Position numbers and translations under genes: made by a program | Part shown: positions 40,556 to 49,298 of the stretch, in pieces | How the letters are laid out: each line of letters begins with the position of its first letter | Numbering within the stretch: position 1 is the stretch's first letter | NCBI GenBank assembly: GCA_019635755.1 | Contig: JAHBYW010000009.1 | Location: forward strand, 62,001-126,000 | DNA: 64,000 nucleotides | Direction of reading: 5' to 3' | DNA from: Rhizobiaceae bacterium | Lineage (GTDB): Bacteria > Pseudomonadota > Alphaproteobacteria > Rhizobiales > Rhizobiaceae | The notes under the pieces: generated by a model | What the model was told of the DNA's origin: nothing | The model's database searches: none | Seen by the model: only the letters and a program-made list of their open reading frames with translations

Positions 40556-41620
40556 ATGACGATGTCCGACCCGGATAGCGATGAGCGCCCTGATAGCGAA
40601 GCGGCGGGCGGAAGGATAGTGCGGACCGCCGGCCCCGAGGCGGCGGGCCAGCGGCTCGATCAATGGCTGACGTCGGCCTTGGGCGCCGACTGGTCGCGCA
40701 GCCGCGTCCAGGCCCTGATCAAGGCCGGCGCCGTCGCGGTCGGCGGCACCCCAGCCCTTGAACCGAGGCGGAAGATCGCATCGGGCGAGACGGTGACAGT
40801 CGACCTCCCCGAACCCGGCGACCCCGAACCGCAAGGCGAGCCGATCCCCCTCGCCGTCCTCTACGAGGACGCCGACCTGATCGTCATCGACAAGCCGGCG
40901 GGGCTGGTCGTGCATCCGGGGGCCGGAAACTGGACAGGCACTCTGGTCAACGCGCTCATCCATCACTGCGGCGACAGCCTGTCGGGCATCGGCGGCGTGA
41001 AGCGGCCGGGCATCGTGCACAGGCTGGACAAGGACACCAGTGGCGTCATGGTCGTCGCCAAGAACGACCGGGCGCATGCCGCCCTCGCCGAAGCCTTCGC
41101 CGACCACGGACGGGACGGCGATCTCGAGCGCGCCTATGCGGCCCTCGTCTGGGGTATCCCGGCCCGCGCCAAGGGTACGGTCGATGCGCCGCTCGGGCGC
41201 GCGGCGGACCGCACGCGCCGTGCGGTGGTTCCGGCCGGGCGCGACGACGCGCGGCACGCGGTCACGCACTACGCCGTCCTCGAGCGCTTTGGCGAACAGG
41301 CCTTCCCGCGGGCCGCCGCGACCTTGCTGGAGTGCCGGCTCGAGACGGGCCGTACCCACCAGATCCGCGTGCACATGGCCCATATAGGCCACCCTTTGGT
41401 GGGCGACCGCGACTACGGCCAGGCGTTCCGCACCAAGGCGAACCTGCTGCCCGAGCCGGCGCGGAGCGCTGCCGAGACCTTTCCGCGACAGGCCCTGCAC
41501 GCCAGCCTTCTCGCTTTCCGTCACCCGCGCACCGGCCGCCCGATGCGGTTCGACTCGCCGCTGCCGGCGGACATGGCCGCACTGCTGGACGCGTTCAGGC
41601 AAGCAAGCTCGTCAAAGTAG
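40556..41620 (+). CDS. rluD: Ribosomal large-subunit pseudouridine synthase, RluD family
   Basis: 354 residues: N-terminal S4 RNA-binding domain (about 25-85; QRLDQWLTSALGADWSRSRVQALIKAG) and a pseudouridine synthase core with DLIVIDKPAGLVVHPGAGN, the catalytic aspartate in GIVHRLDKDTSGVMVVAKN, and ECRLETGRTHQIRVHMAHIGHPLVGD. It isomerises uridines in helix 69 of 23S rRNA, if a true RluD. ATGs at 40556 and 40562 are both possible. It precedes rpoH, as in other Rhizobiales. Confidence 0.9.
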   Translation: MTMSDPDSDERPDSEAAGGRIVRTAGPEAAGQRLDQWLTSALGADWSRSRVQALIKAGAVAVGGTPALEPRRKIASGETVTVDLPEPGDPEPQGEPIPLAVLYEDADLIVIDKPAGLVVHPGAGNWTGTLVNALIHHCGDSLSGIGGVKRPGIVHRLDKDTSGVMVVAKNDRAHAALAEAFADHGRDGDLERAYAALVWGIPARAKGTVDAPLGRAADRTRRAVVPAGRDDARHAVTHYAVLERFGEQAFPRAAATLLECRLETGRTHQIRVHMAHIGHPLVGDRDYGQAFRTKANLLPEPARSAAETFPRQALHASLLAFRHPRTGRPMRFDSPLPADMAALLDAFRQASSSK

Positions 41621-41683
41621 GCGTTCCGGCGGCTTGCCGGCCGCGTTCACGTTGCCGTGACACTCTGTTTAATCTTGAACAAT

Positions 41684-41713
41684 TTGGGTGACTTTCTCTT
41701 TTTGTTCCTATAT
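41684..41713 (+). promoter_or_regulatory. Candidate housekeeping promoter of rpoH
   Basis: CTATAT at 41708-41713 with TTGGGT at 41684-41689 (18-bp spacer) resembles the alphaproteobacterial -35/-10 pair. A CTTGAA further left (41674) is too far from the -10 for a standard spacer. Confidence 0.4.
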
Positions 41714-41799
41714 ACGGCGGTTGTCGGGACGCGGCGTCAGCGAGTCTCGGCGTATGGCCCGCCTGGTTCAGGGGGCAATTCGAAGAGGGAGGGCGCTTT

Positions 41800-42708
41800 A
41801 TGGCCCAGTCACTACCCAGTATTGTTTCCGGCGAAGGCGGGCTGTCCCGCTACCTGGAAGAAATCCGCCGGTTCCCGATGCTTCAGCCGCAGGAAGAGTA
41901 CATGCTCGCCAAGCGGTACCAGGAGCATGAGGACTCCGGCGCGGCCCACAAGCTCGTCACCAGCCATTTGCGGCTCGTCGCCAAGATCGCGATGGGCTAT
42001 CGCGGCTATGGCCTGCCTATCGGCGAGGTGATCTCGGAGGGCAATGTCGGCCTCATGCAGGCCGTCAAGAAGTTCGAGCCGGAGCGCGGCTTCCGGCTGG
42101 CGACCTATGCCATGTGGTGGATCAAGGCGTCGATCCAGGAGTACATCCTGCGCTCGTGGAGCCTGGTCAAGATGGGGACGACCGCGAACCAGAAGCGGCT
42201 GTTCTTCAACCTTCGCAAGGTCAAGGGCAAGATCCAGGCGCTCGACGACGGCGACCTGCGCCCCGATCAGGTGAAGGAGATCGCCACGCGCCTGAACGTC
42301 ACCGAGGACGAGGTCGTTTCGATGAACCGCCGCCTGTCGGGCGACGCGTCGCTGAACGCCCCGATCCGCGCGACGGAGGGCGAATCCGGCGAATGGCAGG
42401 ACTGGCTGGTCGACGACCATGAGAGCCAGGAGGAGATGCTGATCGAGCAGGACGAACTCGACAGCCGACGCAAGATGCTGACCGACTCCATGTCGGTGCT
42501 CAACGAGCGCGAACGGCGCATTTTCGAGGCTCGCCGTCTCGCCGAGGAGCCGCTGACGTTGGAAGAGCTGTCGGCCGAGTTTGACATCTCCCGCGAGCGC
42601 GTCCGCCAGATCGAGGTCCGGGCCTTCGAAAAGGTCCAGGACGCAGTCAAGGCAGCCGCCAAGCGCGCGGCGCAGTCGCTTCGCACTATCGAGGCCGACG
42701 CGCGGTAG
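41800..42708 (+). CDS. rpoH: RNA polymerase heat-shock sigma factor RpoH
   Basis: 302 residues of the sigma-32 group: region 2 with HKLVTSHLRLVAKIAMGYRG, LPIGEVISEGNVGLMQAVKKF and the DNA-melting segment RGFRLATYAMWWIKASIQEYILRSW (given by position 95-120); the RpoH box QKRLFFNLRK near residue 127; and region 4 with LTLEELSAEFDISRERVRQIEVRAFEKVQ. It directs transcription of chaperone and protease genes. A clear terminator follows 30 bases downstream. Confidence 0.97.
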   Translation: MAQSLPSIVSGEGGLSRYLEEIRRFPMLQPQEEYMLAKRYQEHEDSGAAHKLVTSHLRLVAKIAMGYRGYGLPIGEVISEGNVGLMQAVKKFEPERGFRLATYAMWWIKASIQEYILRSWSLVKMGTTANQKRLFFNLRKVKGKIQALDDGDLRPDQVKEIATRLNVTEDEVVSMNRRLSGDASLNAPIRATEGESGEWQDWLVDDHESQEEMLIEQDELDSRRKMLTDSMSVLNERERRIFEARRLAEEPLTLEELSAEFDISRERVRQIEVRAFEKVQDAVKAAAKRAAQSLRTIEADAR

Positions 42709-42737
42709 CGCGTCGCATCGAACATCGTCGCCCAAGG

Positions 42738-42778
42738 AAAAGGCCGCCGCGCATTGCGCTGCGGCCTTTCTCGTTTCT
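42738..42778 (+). terminator. Rho-independent terminator of rpoH
   Basis: AAAGGCCGC...GCGGCCTTT stem with an inner GCGC-ATT-GCGC, followed by TCTCGTTTCT. The left A-run may also terminate the convergent gene. Confidence 0.85.
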
Positions 42779-42796
42779 ACCTGCGCCGCGCGGGGA

Positions 42797-44173
42797 TCAG
42801 CCCGGCGTCGCGCTCGCCGTCTGCCAGGCCTTGATGGCCTCGTTGAAGACCTGCTCGCCGGGCACGCCCTTTTCCAGCGTGATCAGCGCACGGCGCCCGC
42901 TCTTGTAGACCAGCGGCACGTCGATCCACTTCTCGCGCAGCAGCATTCTCAGATTGGCTTCCGTCTCCGCCTTGGTGTCGTTCAGTGCCACCAGGAAGAA
43001 GCCGTCCGCGATCTTCGCGGGGATACCGAACAGCGGGTTGCCCGCTGCCTGCTCGGAATCCTTCATGGTGAAGCGAAGGATGTTCTCGATGCCGCCGCCT
43101 TCGAAATCCTCCGGCGTCAGGAAGATCAGTTCGATGATATGGCTTGCCGGGAGCGTGGTGTCCTTGTTGCGGCTGATGGTCATCCGCAGTTGGATATCCT
43201 TGCCCGGGATGCGTGCCTCGGCGCGGATCGCGGGCTCCGCCGGCGCGTCGCCGCCGGGCGACTGCTGGATGAGCGTCCACACGATGTCGCCCGTGTCGGC
43301 CGAGCCCTGGTCGACGTTGGTGCGCTCCTCGTAGAAGATCGCCTTCTGGCCGACCGCCACCGCGGATGCGGCCGGAGCCGTGGTTTCCGTCGTTTCGGAC
43401 GACGTGGCGGAAGGCGGCTGTGTGGCGGATGACACCGAAGTGCCCTCGCCCACGGTGGTCACCCCACCCGCCGGACCTTCATCGATCTCGCTGCCGTCGG
43501 CATTGAGCCGCTGCGTGAACTTCTGGTTCTCCGACGCCGGATCGGTCGCAGACGCGGCGGCCGTGCCCGCAGGCGGTGCAGCGGCGTCGTCGCTGGCGGG
43601 TGCCGCCGGATCGGTGGCGGCGATGTCGGTGCCGCCCAGGCCGAGCATCCGGCTGAACGCGTCGGCATTCAGCCAGACCGCATAGCCGCCGCCCATGATG
43701 ACGACCACCGCGACCAGCGCCGCGATAACGCTGCCATAGCTGCGCTTGCGGACCGCCGGCACGAATTCGTCATTGGCGATCTCGTCCCCTTCATACGCGC
43801 TGACCGGCGCCGGATCAGCCGGAGCCTGCGGCGCCGCGGGCGCCGGAGACGCGCGGCCATAGGAAGGAGCCGGCGCAGGTTCGGCCGGGCGGCGGGAGAA
43901 GTCGTCGCTTCGAGCGAACACGCTCTCCAATTCCGCGAACGGATCGCTGCTCACGGCGGCCGGCGAGGCATAGTCGGCCTCGACCCGAGCGATGGCGTCT
44001 TCGAGGATTCTCCGCTGCCGGTCCGCCACGAGAGCCGTCGGCGGCGGGCTGATCGCCGCCAGCTTCGACTCCACCGTGGCGCGCGCCTTGTCGTAGATCT
44101 TCTGGCGCGCGGAGGGCGTCGACTCGCCCATGCCGTCTATCGTTTTTTTCAGAACAGCGACAAAATCTGCCAT
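42797..44173 (-). CDS. Conserved single-pass membrane protein of unknown function
   Basis: 458 residues: a cytoplasmic N terminus with helical MADFVAVLKKTIDGMGESTP and ARQKIYDKARATVESKLAAI (about 1-70), a Pro/Ala-rich stretch, one transmembrane helix near 147-167 (SVIAALVAVVVIMGGGYAVW), a long Ala/Thr/Ser-rich low-complexity periplasmic linker, and a compact C-terminal domain (about 275-450; KAIFYEERTNVDQGSADTG, ASHIIELIFLTPEDFEGGG). I recall homologues at this position between purA and rpoH in Rhizobiales, but no function is established. It lies 85 bases after purA in the same direction. Confidence 0.75.
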   Translation of the reverse strand: MADFVAVLKKTIDGMGESTPSARQKIYDKARATVESKLAAISPPPTALVADRQRRILEDAIARVEADYASPAAVSSDPFAELESVFARSDDFSRRPAEPAPAPSYGRASPAPAAPQAPADPAPVSAYEGDEIANDEFVPAVRKRSYGSVIAALVAVVVIMGGGYAVWLNADAFSRMLGLGGTDIAATDPAAPASDDAAAPPAGTAAASATDPASENQKFTQRLNADGSEIDEGPAGGVTTVGEGTSVSSATQPPSATSSETTETTAPAASAVAVGQKAIFYEERTNVDQGSADTGDIVWTLIQQSPGGDAPAEPAIRAEARIPGKDIQLRMTISRNKDTTLPASHIIELIFLTPEDFEGGGIENILRFTMKDSEQAAGNPLFGIPAKIADGFFLVALNDTKAETEANLRMLLREKWIDVPLVYKSGRRALITLEKGVPGEQVFNEAIKAWQTASATPG

Positions 44174-44258
44174 TCGCCTCTAACCCAAACCCTAAGCCCC
44201 AAAACCCTCGCCTTCAGGCTCCTGACCGACAATTCCGGCAAAATAGAGCCGAAAACGC

Positions 44259-45557
44259 TCAATCCTGAAAGGGATCCGTCACCAGGATAGTATCATCTCG
44301 TTCAGGACTGGTTGACAAAAGTGCCACCGGCGCGCCGATCAGCTCCTCGATGTAGCGAACATATTTGACCGCCTGGGCGGGCAGGTCGTTCCAGCTCCGC
44401 GCACCCCGTGTCGTCGCCTTCCACCCTTCCAGCGTTTCGTAGACCGGCTCGACGCGCGCCTGCGCGCCCTGGCTCGCCGGCAGATAGTCGATCGCCTCGC
44501 CGTCCAGCATGTAGCCGGTGCAGACCTTGATCTCGTCCAGCCCATCGAGCACGTCGAGCTTGGTCAGCGCGATGCCCTTGATGCCGTTCACCGCAACGGC
44601 CTGCCGGACCAGCACCGCGTCGAACCAGCCGCAGCGGCGCTTGCGGCCGGTGACGACGCCGAACTCGTGACCCCGTGTGCCGAGGAATTCGCCGATCTCG
44701 TTCTTCTGCTCCGTCGGGAACGGACCCTCGCCGACCCGTGTCGTGTAGGCCTTGGTGATGCCGAGTACATAGCCGACCACGCCCGGCCCGACGCCGGAGC
44801 CGCCGGCCGCCTGACCCGCGACGGTGTTGGAGGAGGTCACGAAGGGATAGGTTCCGTGGTCGATGTCGAGCAGCGTGCCCTGCGCGCCCTCGAACAGGAT
44901 GCGCTTGCCGCTGCGGCGGGCATCGTCGAGCACCTTCCAGACCCGGTCCATGTAGGGCAGGACCTTGTCGGCGACGGATGTCAGCTCCTGCATGATGGCC
45001 GCATGCGCGACTTCGGGATGGCCGAGCCCGCGCCGCAGCGGATTGTGGTGGGACAGCAGTCGGTCCACTTTGGCCGGTAGCGTCTCGGGGTCGGCGAGGT
45101 CCATCAGCCGCACTGCGCGGCGCCCCACCTTGTCCTCATAGGCCGGGCCGATGCCGCGACGCGTGGTGCCGATCTTGGTCCCGGAATTCGAGGCCGCATC
45201 CTCGCGGAAGCCGTCGAGCTCCCGATGGAGCGAAAGGATCAGCGCGGTGTTCTCGGCGATCTTCAGCCGGTCCGGCTGGATCGCGATCCCCTGCTCGGCG
45301 ATCTTCTCCATCTCGGCGACGAAGGCATGCGGATCGAAGACCACGCCATTGCCGATGACCGACAGCTTGCCCCCGCGCACCACGCCGGACGGCAGCAGCG
45401 ACAGCTTGTACACCTTGCCGTCGACGACCAGCGTGTGGCCGGCATTGTGTCCGCCCTGGAAGCGCACGACGACGTCGGCGCGCTCCGAGAGCCAGTCCAC
45501 AATCTTGCCCTTGCCCTCGTCGCCCCACTGCGAGCCGACGACCACCACATTCGCCAT
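44259..45557 (-). CDS. purA: Adenylosuccinate synthetase
   Basis: 432 residues, full length for the family. The GTP-binding N terminus [21 protein letters not shown], the IMP-binding [45 protein letters not shown] and the C-terminal [12 protein letters not shown] are all present. It converts IMP and aspartate to adenylosuccinate with GTP hydrolysis, the first committed step to AMP. It is followed by the conserved membrane protein gene and is divergent from an EamA transporter. Confidence 0.97.
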   Translation of the reverse strand: MANVVVVGSQWGDEGKGKIVDWLSERADVVVRFQGGHNAGHTLVVDGKVYKLSLLPSGVVRGGKLSVIGNGVVFDPHAFVAEMEKIAEQGIAIQPDRLKIAENTALILSLHRELDGFREDAASNSGTKIGTTRRGIGPAYEDKVGRRAVRLMDLADPETLPAKVDRLLSHHNPLRRGLGHPEVAHAAIMQELTSVADKVLPYMDRVWKVLDDARRSGKRILFEGAQGTLLDIDHGTYPFVTSSNTVAGQAAGGSGVGPGVVGYVLGITKAYTTRVGEGPFPTEQKNEIGEFLGTRGHEFGVVTGRKRRCGWFDAVLVRQAVAVNGIKGIALTKLDVLDGLDEIKVCTGYMLDGEAIDYLPASQGAQARVEPVYETLEGWKATTRGARSWNDLPAQAVKYVRYIEELIGAPVALLSTSPERDDTILVTDPFQD

Positions 45558-45733
45558 TCTTCCGTCCCTCTGCCGGTCGCCGTACCCGCGGCGCGACAGC
45601 CTCTATAGACGCTCATGCCGCAGGGCGCGACTCTTCCGTGTGCGTGCCTGGGCTGGTCGCGCTGGCCCGTTGATGCCTTTACTTCGGCTGCCCGAGCGGC
45701 ATAGGTGCCGCCCGTTCGCATGCCAGGACGCCG

Positions 45734-46633
45734 ATGCACCGCACCGCCTATATCCTCCTGCTGCTCGCGGCCCTGTTCTGGGGTGGCAACGCCGTGGCCG
45801 GCAAGCTCGCCGTGGGACACATTTCCCCCGCCGTTCTGACGACGTTCCGCTGGGCTCTGTCGGTGGCCATCCTGGTGCCGCTGGGTTGGAACCAGCTCGT
45901 ACACGACTGGCCGGCGATCCGTCCGAAGCTCCCGCTGATGCTTGCACTCGGCGCGGTGGGTTTCACCCTGTTCAACGTCACCTTCTACGTCGCCGTGAGC
46001 CATACCTCGGTCATCAATGTGAGCATCGAGCAGGCCGGCATTCCCATGGTGATCTTCCTGCTCAACTTCCTGCTCTACCGGCAGCGCGCGGCGCCCCTGC
46101 AACTGGTCGGCTTCGCCCTCTCGCTGGCAGGCGTCGCGATCACGGCCAGCCACGGCGATTTCGCCCGGCTGCTGGCGCTGGAGGTCAACCGGGGCGACGC
46201 GCTGATGCTTCTGGCGGTAGCCGCCTATGCGGGCTATTCCGTCGCGCTCCGGGGCAAGCCGAACATCCACTGGATGTCGACGATGAACGTGCTCTGTCTC
46301 GCCGCTTTCGCCACGTCGGTCCCCTTCCTGCTCGTCGAGCAGGCGTCGGGGCATGCCGTCTGGCCGGATGCCCGCGGCTGGGCCATCGTCGCCTACACGG
46401 TGCTGCTGCCGTCGATCGCGTGCCAGGCCTTCTACATTCGCGGCGTCGAGCTGATCGGCGCCAACCGCGCCGGCATCTTCGTCAACCTGGTGCCGGTCTT
46501 CGGCACGGTGCTCTCGATCCTTCTCCTCGGCGAAGCGTTCGAGGCGTACCACGCGGTCGCCGTCGTGCTGGTCTTCGGTGGCATTTGGCTGGCGGAGCTG
46601 GGCGGGCGCCGCACCGGCGCGGCGGAGCGCTGA
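45734..46633 (+). CDS. EamA/DMT-family transporter
   Basis: 299 residues with ten predicted transmembrane helices in two five-helix EamA repeats. The first starts YILLLLAALFWGGNAVAGK with VLTTFRWALSVAILVPL; the second contains ALMLLAVAAYAGYSVALRGK and NRAGIFVNLVPVFGTVLSILLLGE, the conserved proline-containing end. Family members export amino acids or other small metabolites; substrate unknown. AGGA stands six bases before the ATG. It converges on the HxlR gene with five bases between stops. Confidence 0.85.
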   Translation: MHRTAYILLLLAALFWGGNAVAGKLAVGHISPAVLTTFRWALSVAILVPLGWNQLVHDWPAIRPKLPLMLALGAVGFTLFNVTFYVAVSHTSVINVSIEQAGIPMVIFLLNFLLYRQRAAPLQLVGFALSLAGVAITASHGDFARLLALEVNRGDALMLLAVAAYAGYSVALRGKPNIHWMSTMNVLCLAAFATSVPFLLVEQASGHAVWPDARGWAIVAYTVLLPSIACQAFYIRGVELIGANRAGIFVNLVPVFGTVLSILLLGEAFEAYHAVAVVLVFGGIWLAELGGRRTGAAER

Positions 46634-46638
46634 CGCGC

Positions 46639-47052
46639 TCAGATCGCCGCCAACGCCGCTCTCATGCCGGCTATGAGAGAATTCCGATCCGACTGGTATG
46701 CAGCGATGAACTGCGCAGGCGCTCCGGTCTGCGGATCATGGGTCGCTCCCCAATAGGCCATCTCGACGACGAGTGGCAGAAGGGCGATCCCTGCGGGTGT
46801 TGGACTGTAGATGATCTGGCGGCCATCCGCGGGGTCGGCTTTTCGCTCAAGCACTCCTGCCTCCTCAAGCCTGGACAGGCGCTCGGAAAGGACATTGCTG
46901 GCAATACCCTCCTCCGAGGCGAAATCCCGGAATCGGGTTTTGCCAAGAGTGAGCACATCGCGCAGGATCAGAAGCGACCAACGATCTCCAACGATGTCGA
47001 GCGTAAAACCGATCGGGCAGTCGGATCGCCGTTCCCGTTTCGCATGTTTCAT
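46639..47052 (-). CDS. HxlR-family transcriptional regulator
   Basis: 137 residues with the HxlR winged helix: an N-terminal cysteine in SDCPIGFTLDIVGDRWSLLI, RDVLTLGKTRFRDFASEEG, GIASNVLSERLSRLEEAGVL and the wing PADGRQIIYSPTPAG. Many members use that N-terminal cysteine as a redox or quinone/aldehyde sensor. It is divergent from a small membrane protein gene, and two perfect CTTGC-N5-GCAAG palindromes lie between the two starts, presumably its operators. Confidence 0.9.
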   Translation of the reverse strand: MKHAKRERRSDCPIGFTLDIVGDRWSLLILRDVLTLGKTRFRDFASEEGIASNVLSERLSRLEEAGVLERKADPADGRQIIYSPTPAGIALLPLVVEMAYWGATHDPQTGAPAQFIAAYQSDRNSLIAGMRAALAAI

Positions 47053-47073
47053 TTTTTGGACGTAGGCATCTCA

Positions 47074-47088
47074 CTTGCTAGATGCAAG
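47074..47088. promoter_or_regulatory. HxlR operator candidate 1
   Basis: CTTGC-TAGAT-GCAAG, a perfect 5-bp inverted repeat with a 5-bp spacer, lies 22 bp upstream of the HxlR start codon. Confidence 0.65.
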
Positions 47089-47100
47089 CAACTACTCTAT

Positions 47101-47119
47101 CGCTTGCATAACGCAAGCG
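47101..47119. promoter_or_regulatory. HxlR operator candidate 2
   Basis: CGCTTGC-ATAAC-GCAAGCG, a perfect 7-bp inverted repeat with the same core and spacer length as candidate 1; the centres are 29 bp apart, about three helical turns. It ends 13 bp before the membrane protein ATG. Confidence 0.7.
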
Positions 47120-47132
47120 ATTAGGAAGTCCG

Positions 47133-47531
47133 ATGACCTGGTCCCAGTATTGGCTCGCTGTTGCAGCCTACCTCGTACCGACATTTCCTCTGGGATATTT
47201 CTGGCACCTGAGCGTGTTCAAATCCCGCTATGACGCGCTCGAGGTGTTTCGAAAGGACGTGCTGGTGCCGATGGGTCTTGCATCCATGGTCCTGCAGGCG
47301 CTGATCTTCGCCTGGGCATATCCGAGGCTCTTCCCCGGCTGGAGCTGGTTCGAGGGCAGCATCGGGGCGTTCGTTGTGTTCGGCTTGTTGTCCTTTTCGT
47401 TCCTGGTGCTGCCCGTAGCCGCAAAATACAGGATGACCTCCGTACGTTCGTTCATGACGTTGGAGACGGTCTTCGTCGTCGTCCAGTTCGCTGTCATCTC
47501 GCCGCTGATGGCGCTCGCCTATTCCAGCTAG
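47133..47531 (+). CDS. Small four-helix membrane protein, HxlR-regulated candidate
   Basis: 132 residues with four hydrophobic helices (YWLAVAAYLVPTFPLGYFWH, VPMGLASMVLQALIFAWAYP, SIGAFVVFGLLSFSFLVLPV, LETVFVVVQFAVISPLMALA). It is loosely reminiscent of DUF1761-type proteins, but I am not certain. It is divergent from the HxlR regulator with paired palindromes in the 80-bp spacer, so it is the probable target of that regulator. Function unknown. Confidence 0.75.
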   Translation: MTWSQYWLAVAAYLVPTFPLGYFWHLSVFKSRYDALEVFRKDVLVPMGLASMVLQALIFAWAYPRLFPGWSWFEGSIGAFVVFGLLSFSFLVLPVAAKYRMTSVRSFMTLETVFVVVQFAVISPLMALAYSS

Positions 47532-47541
47532 CGAGCGCCTT

Positions 47542-49137
47542 TCACCCCGCCACGTCGAACTGCAGCCGCTTGGCCGAGTCGATCTTCTCGTTCGCGCGCA
47601 GCTCCTCCAGCACGCCTTCCGGGAACGGCGCGTCGAGATAGAGCAGCGCGATAGCGTCGCCGCCCGGCTTGTTTCGGCCAAGTTGGAAGTTGGCGATGTT
47701 GACGCCGTTGCTGCCGCAGATCGTGCCGAGCAGGCCAATGATGCCGGGCGCGTCCGGGTTGGTCGTGTATAGCATGTGCTGGCCGACCTCGGCATCGAGG
47801 TTGATGCCCTTGATCTGGATGAAGCGCGGCTTGCCGTCGGAGAAGCAGGTGCCGGCGATCGAGCGCGTCATGTTCTCAGTCGTCACGGTGAGCTTGATAT
47901 AGCCGTCGAAGACGCCCGACTTGTCGCGCTTCACCTCCGACAGGATGACACCGCGCTCTTTCGCCATGATCGGCGCCGACACCATGTTCACGTCGGCCAC
48001 CTGCGGACGGATCAGGCCGGCGAGCGTCGCCGAGATCAGCGCGCGCGTGTTCATCGCGGCGGTTGAGCCATCGAACAGGATCTCGACCTCCTTGATCGGG
48101 TCTTCCGTCACCTGGCCGACGAAGGCGCCCAGCACCTCCGCCAGTTTCACGAACGGTTTCAGGCGCGGCGCTTCCTCCGCCGTGATCGACGGCATGTTGA
48201 TGGCGTTGGAGACCGCGCCCTTCATCAGATAGTCCGACATCTGCTCGGCGATCTGCAGCGCGACGTTCTCCTGCGCTTCCGTGGTGGAGGCACCGAGATG
48301 CGGCGTGCACACCACGTTCTCCATTCCGAACAGCGCATTCTCCGTCGCGGGCTCGGTTTCGAACACGTCGATGCCGGCGCCGGCCACCTTGCCGTTCTTC
48401 AGCGCGGCGACGAGATCGGCCTCCACCACCAGCCCGCCACGCGCGCAGTTGATGATGTAGACGCCGTCCTTCATCTTGGCGATCGCCTCGGCGTTGACGA
48501 TGCCGCGCGTCTTGTCGGTCATCGGCGTGTGCAGCGTGATGAAATCGGATCGCGCGAACAGATCCTCCAGCTCGACCTTCTCGATGCCGAGCTGCGAGGC
48601 GCGGTCTTCCGACAGGAACGGATCGTAGCCCAGCACGTGCATCTTCAGCCCCACGCCGCGCGTCGCCACGATCGAGCCGATGTTGCCGCAGCCGATGACG
48701 CCCAGCGTCTTGCCGGTGATCTCGACGCCCATGAAGCGGTTCTTCTCCCACTTGCCGGCATGGGTCGATGCATTGGCCTCGGGGAGTTGCCGCGCCACGG
48801 CGAACATCAGCGCGATGGCGTGCTCCGCCGTCGTGATCGAGTTGCCGAACGGCGTGTTCATGACGATGATGCCGCGACGCGATGCGGCCGGGATATCGAC
48901 ATTGTCGACCCCGATGCCGGCGCGGCCGACGACCTTCAGTTTCGTCGCGGCGGCGAGCAGCTTTTCCGTGACCTTGGTGGCGGAGCGGATGGCGAGGCCG
49001 TCATAGTCGGCGATCTTCGCCAGCAGCGCATCCTTGTCCTTGCCGAGGTCCGGCAAATAGTCGACCTCGACGCCGCGGTCCTTGAATATCTGGACGGCGG
49101 TCGGGGAGAGTTTGTCGGAAACGAGTACGCGGGGCAT
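47542..49137 (-). CDS. serA: D-3-phosphoglycerate dehydrogenase
   Basis: 531 residues, the long SerA form. The substrate domain has GRAGIGVDNVDIPAASRRG, the NAD-binding domain has LGVIGCGNIGSIVA, catalytic Arg and Glu lie in NCARGGLV and VFETEPA, and the catalytic His in CTPHLGAST. An allosteric intervening domain follows, then a C-terminal ACT domain (about 455-531; HMLYTTNPDAPGIIGLLGTI, NIANFQLGRNKPGGDAIALL). It oxidises 3-phosphoglycerate in serine synthesis. It follows serC in one transcript, with a palindromic repeat in the spacer. Confidence 0.96.
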   Translation of the reverse strand: MPRVLVSDKLSPTAVQIFKDRGVEVDYLPDLGKDKDALLAKIADYDGLAIRSATKVTEKLLAAATKLKVVGRAGIGVDNVDIPAASRRGIIVMNTPFGNSITTAEHAIALMFAVARQLPEANASTHAGKWEKNRFMGVEITGKTLGVIGCGNIGSIVATRGVGLKMHVLGYDPFLSEDRASQLGIEKVELEDLFARSDFITLHTPMTDKTRGIVNAEAIAKMKDGVYIINCARGGLVVEADLVAALKNGKVAGAGIDVFETEPATENALFGMENVVCTPHLGASTTEAQENVALQIAEQMSDYLMKGAVSNAINMPSITAEEAPRLKPFVKLAEVLGAFVGQVTEDPIKEVEILFDGSTAAMNTRALISATLAGLIRPQVADVNMVSAPIMAKERGVILSEVKRDKSGVFDGYIKLTVTTENMTRSIAGTCFSDGKPRFIQIKGINLDAEVGQHMLYTTNPDAPGIIGLLGTICGSNGVNIANFQLGRNKPGGDAIALLYLDAPFPEGVLEELRANEKIDSAKRLQFDVAG

Positions 49138-49161
49138 GGGTCTTCCTGTCGGGTTGCTGAC

Positions 49162-49272
49162 CCCTCATCCGTCGCCTTTGGCGACACCTTCTCCCACAAA
49201 GGGAGAAGGGAGGGCGCCCTTCCTTCTCCCTTGTGGGAGAAGGTGGCCGAGCGGAGCGAGGTCGGATGAGGG
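49162..49272. repeat. Nested palindromic mosaic repeat (RIME-like) between serC and serA
   Basis: CCCTCATCCG (49162-49171) pairs with CGGATGAGGG (49263-49272); CACCTTCTCCCACAA (49185-49199) with TTGTGGGAGAAGGTG (49231-49245); GGGAGAAGG (49201-49209) with CCTTCTCCC (49222-49230), around an AGGGCGCCCT centre. Side hairpin GTCGCC-TTT-GGCGAC lies at 49171-49185. It has the organisation of rhizobial intergenic mosaic elements and could shape the serC-serA mRNA. Confidence 0.8.
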
Positions 49273-49298
49273 TGTCGTTTGGCGTTGAACTGTGAGGA

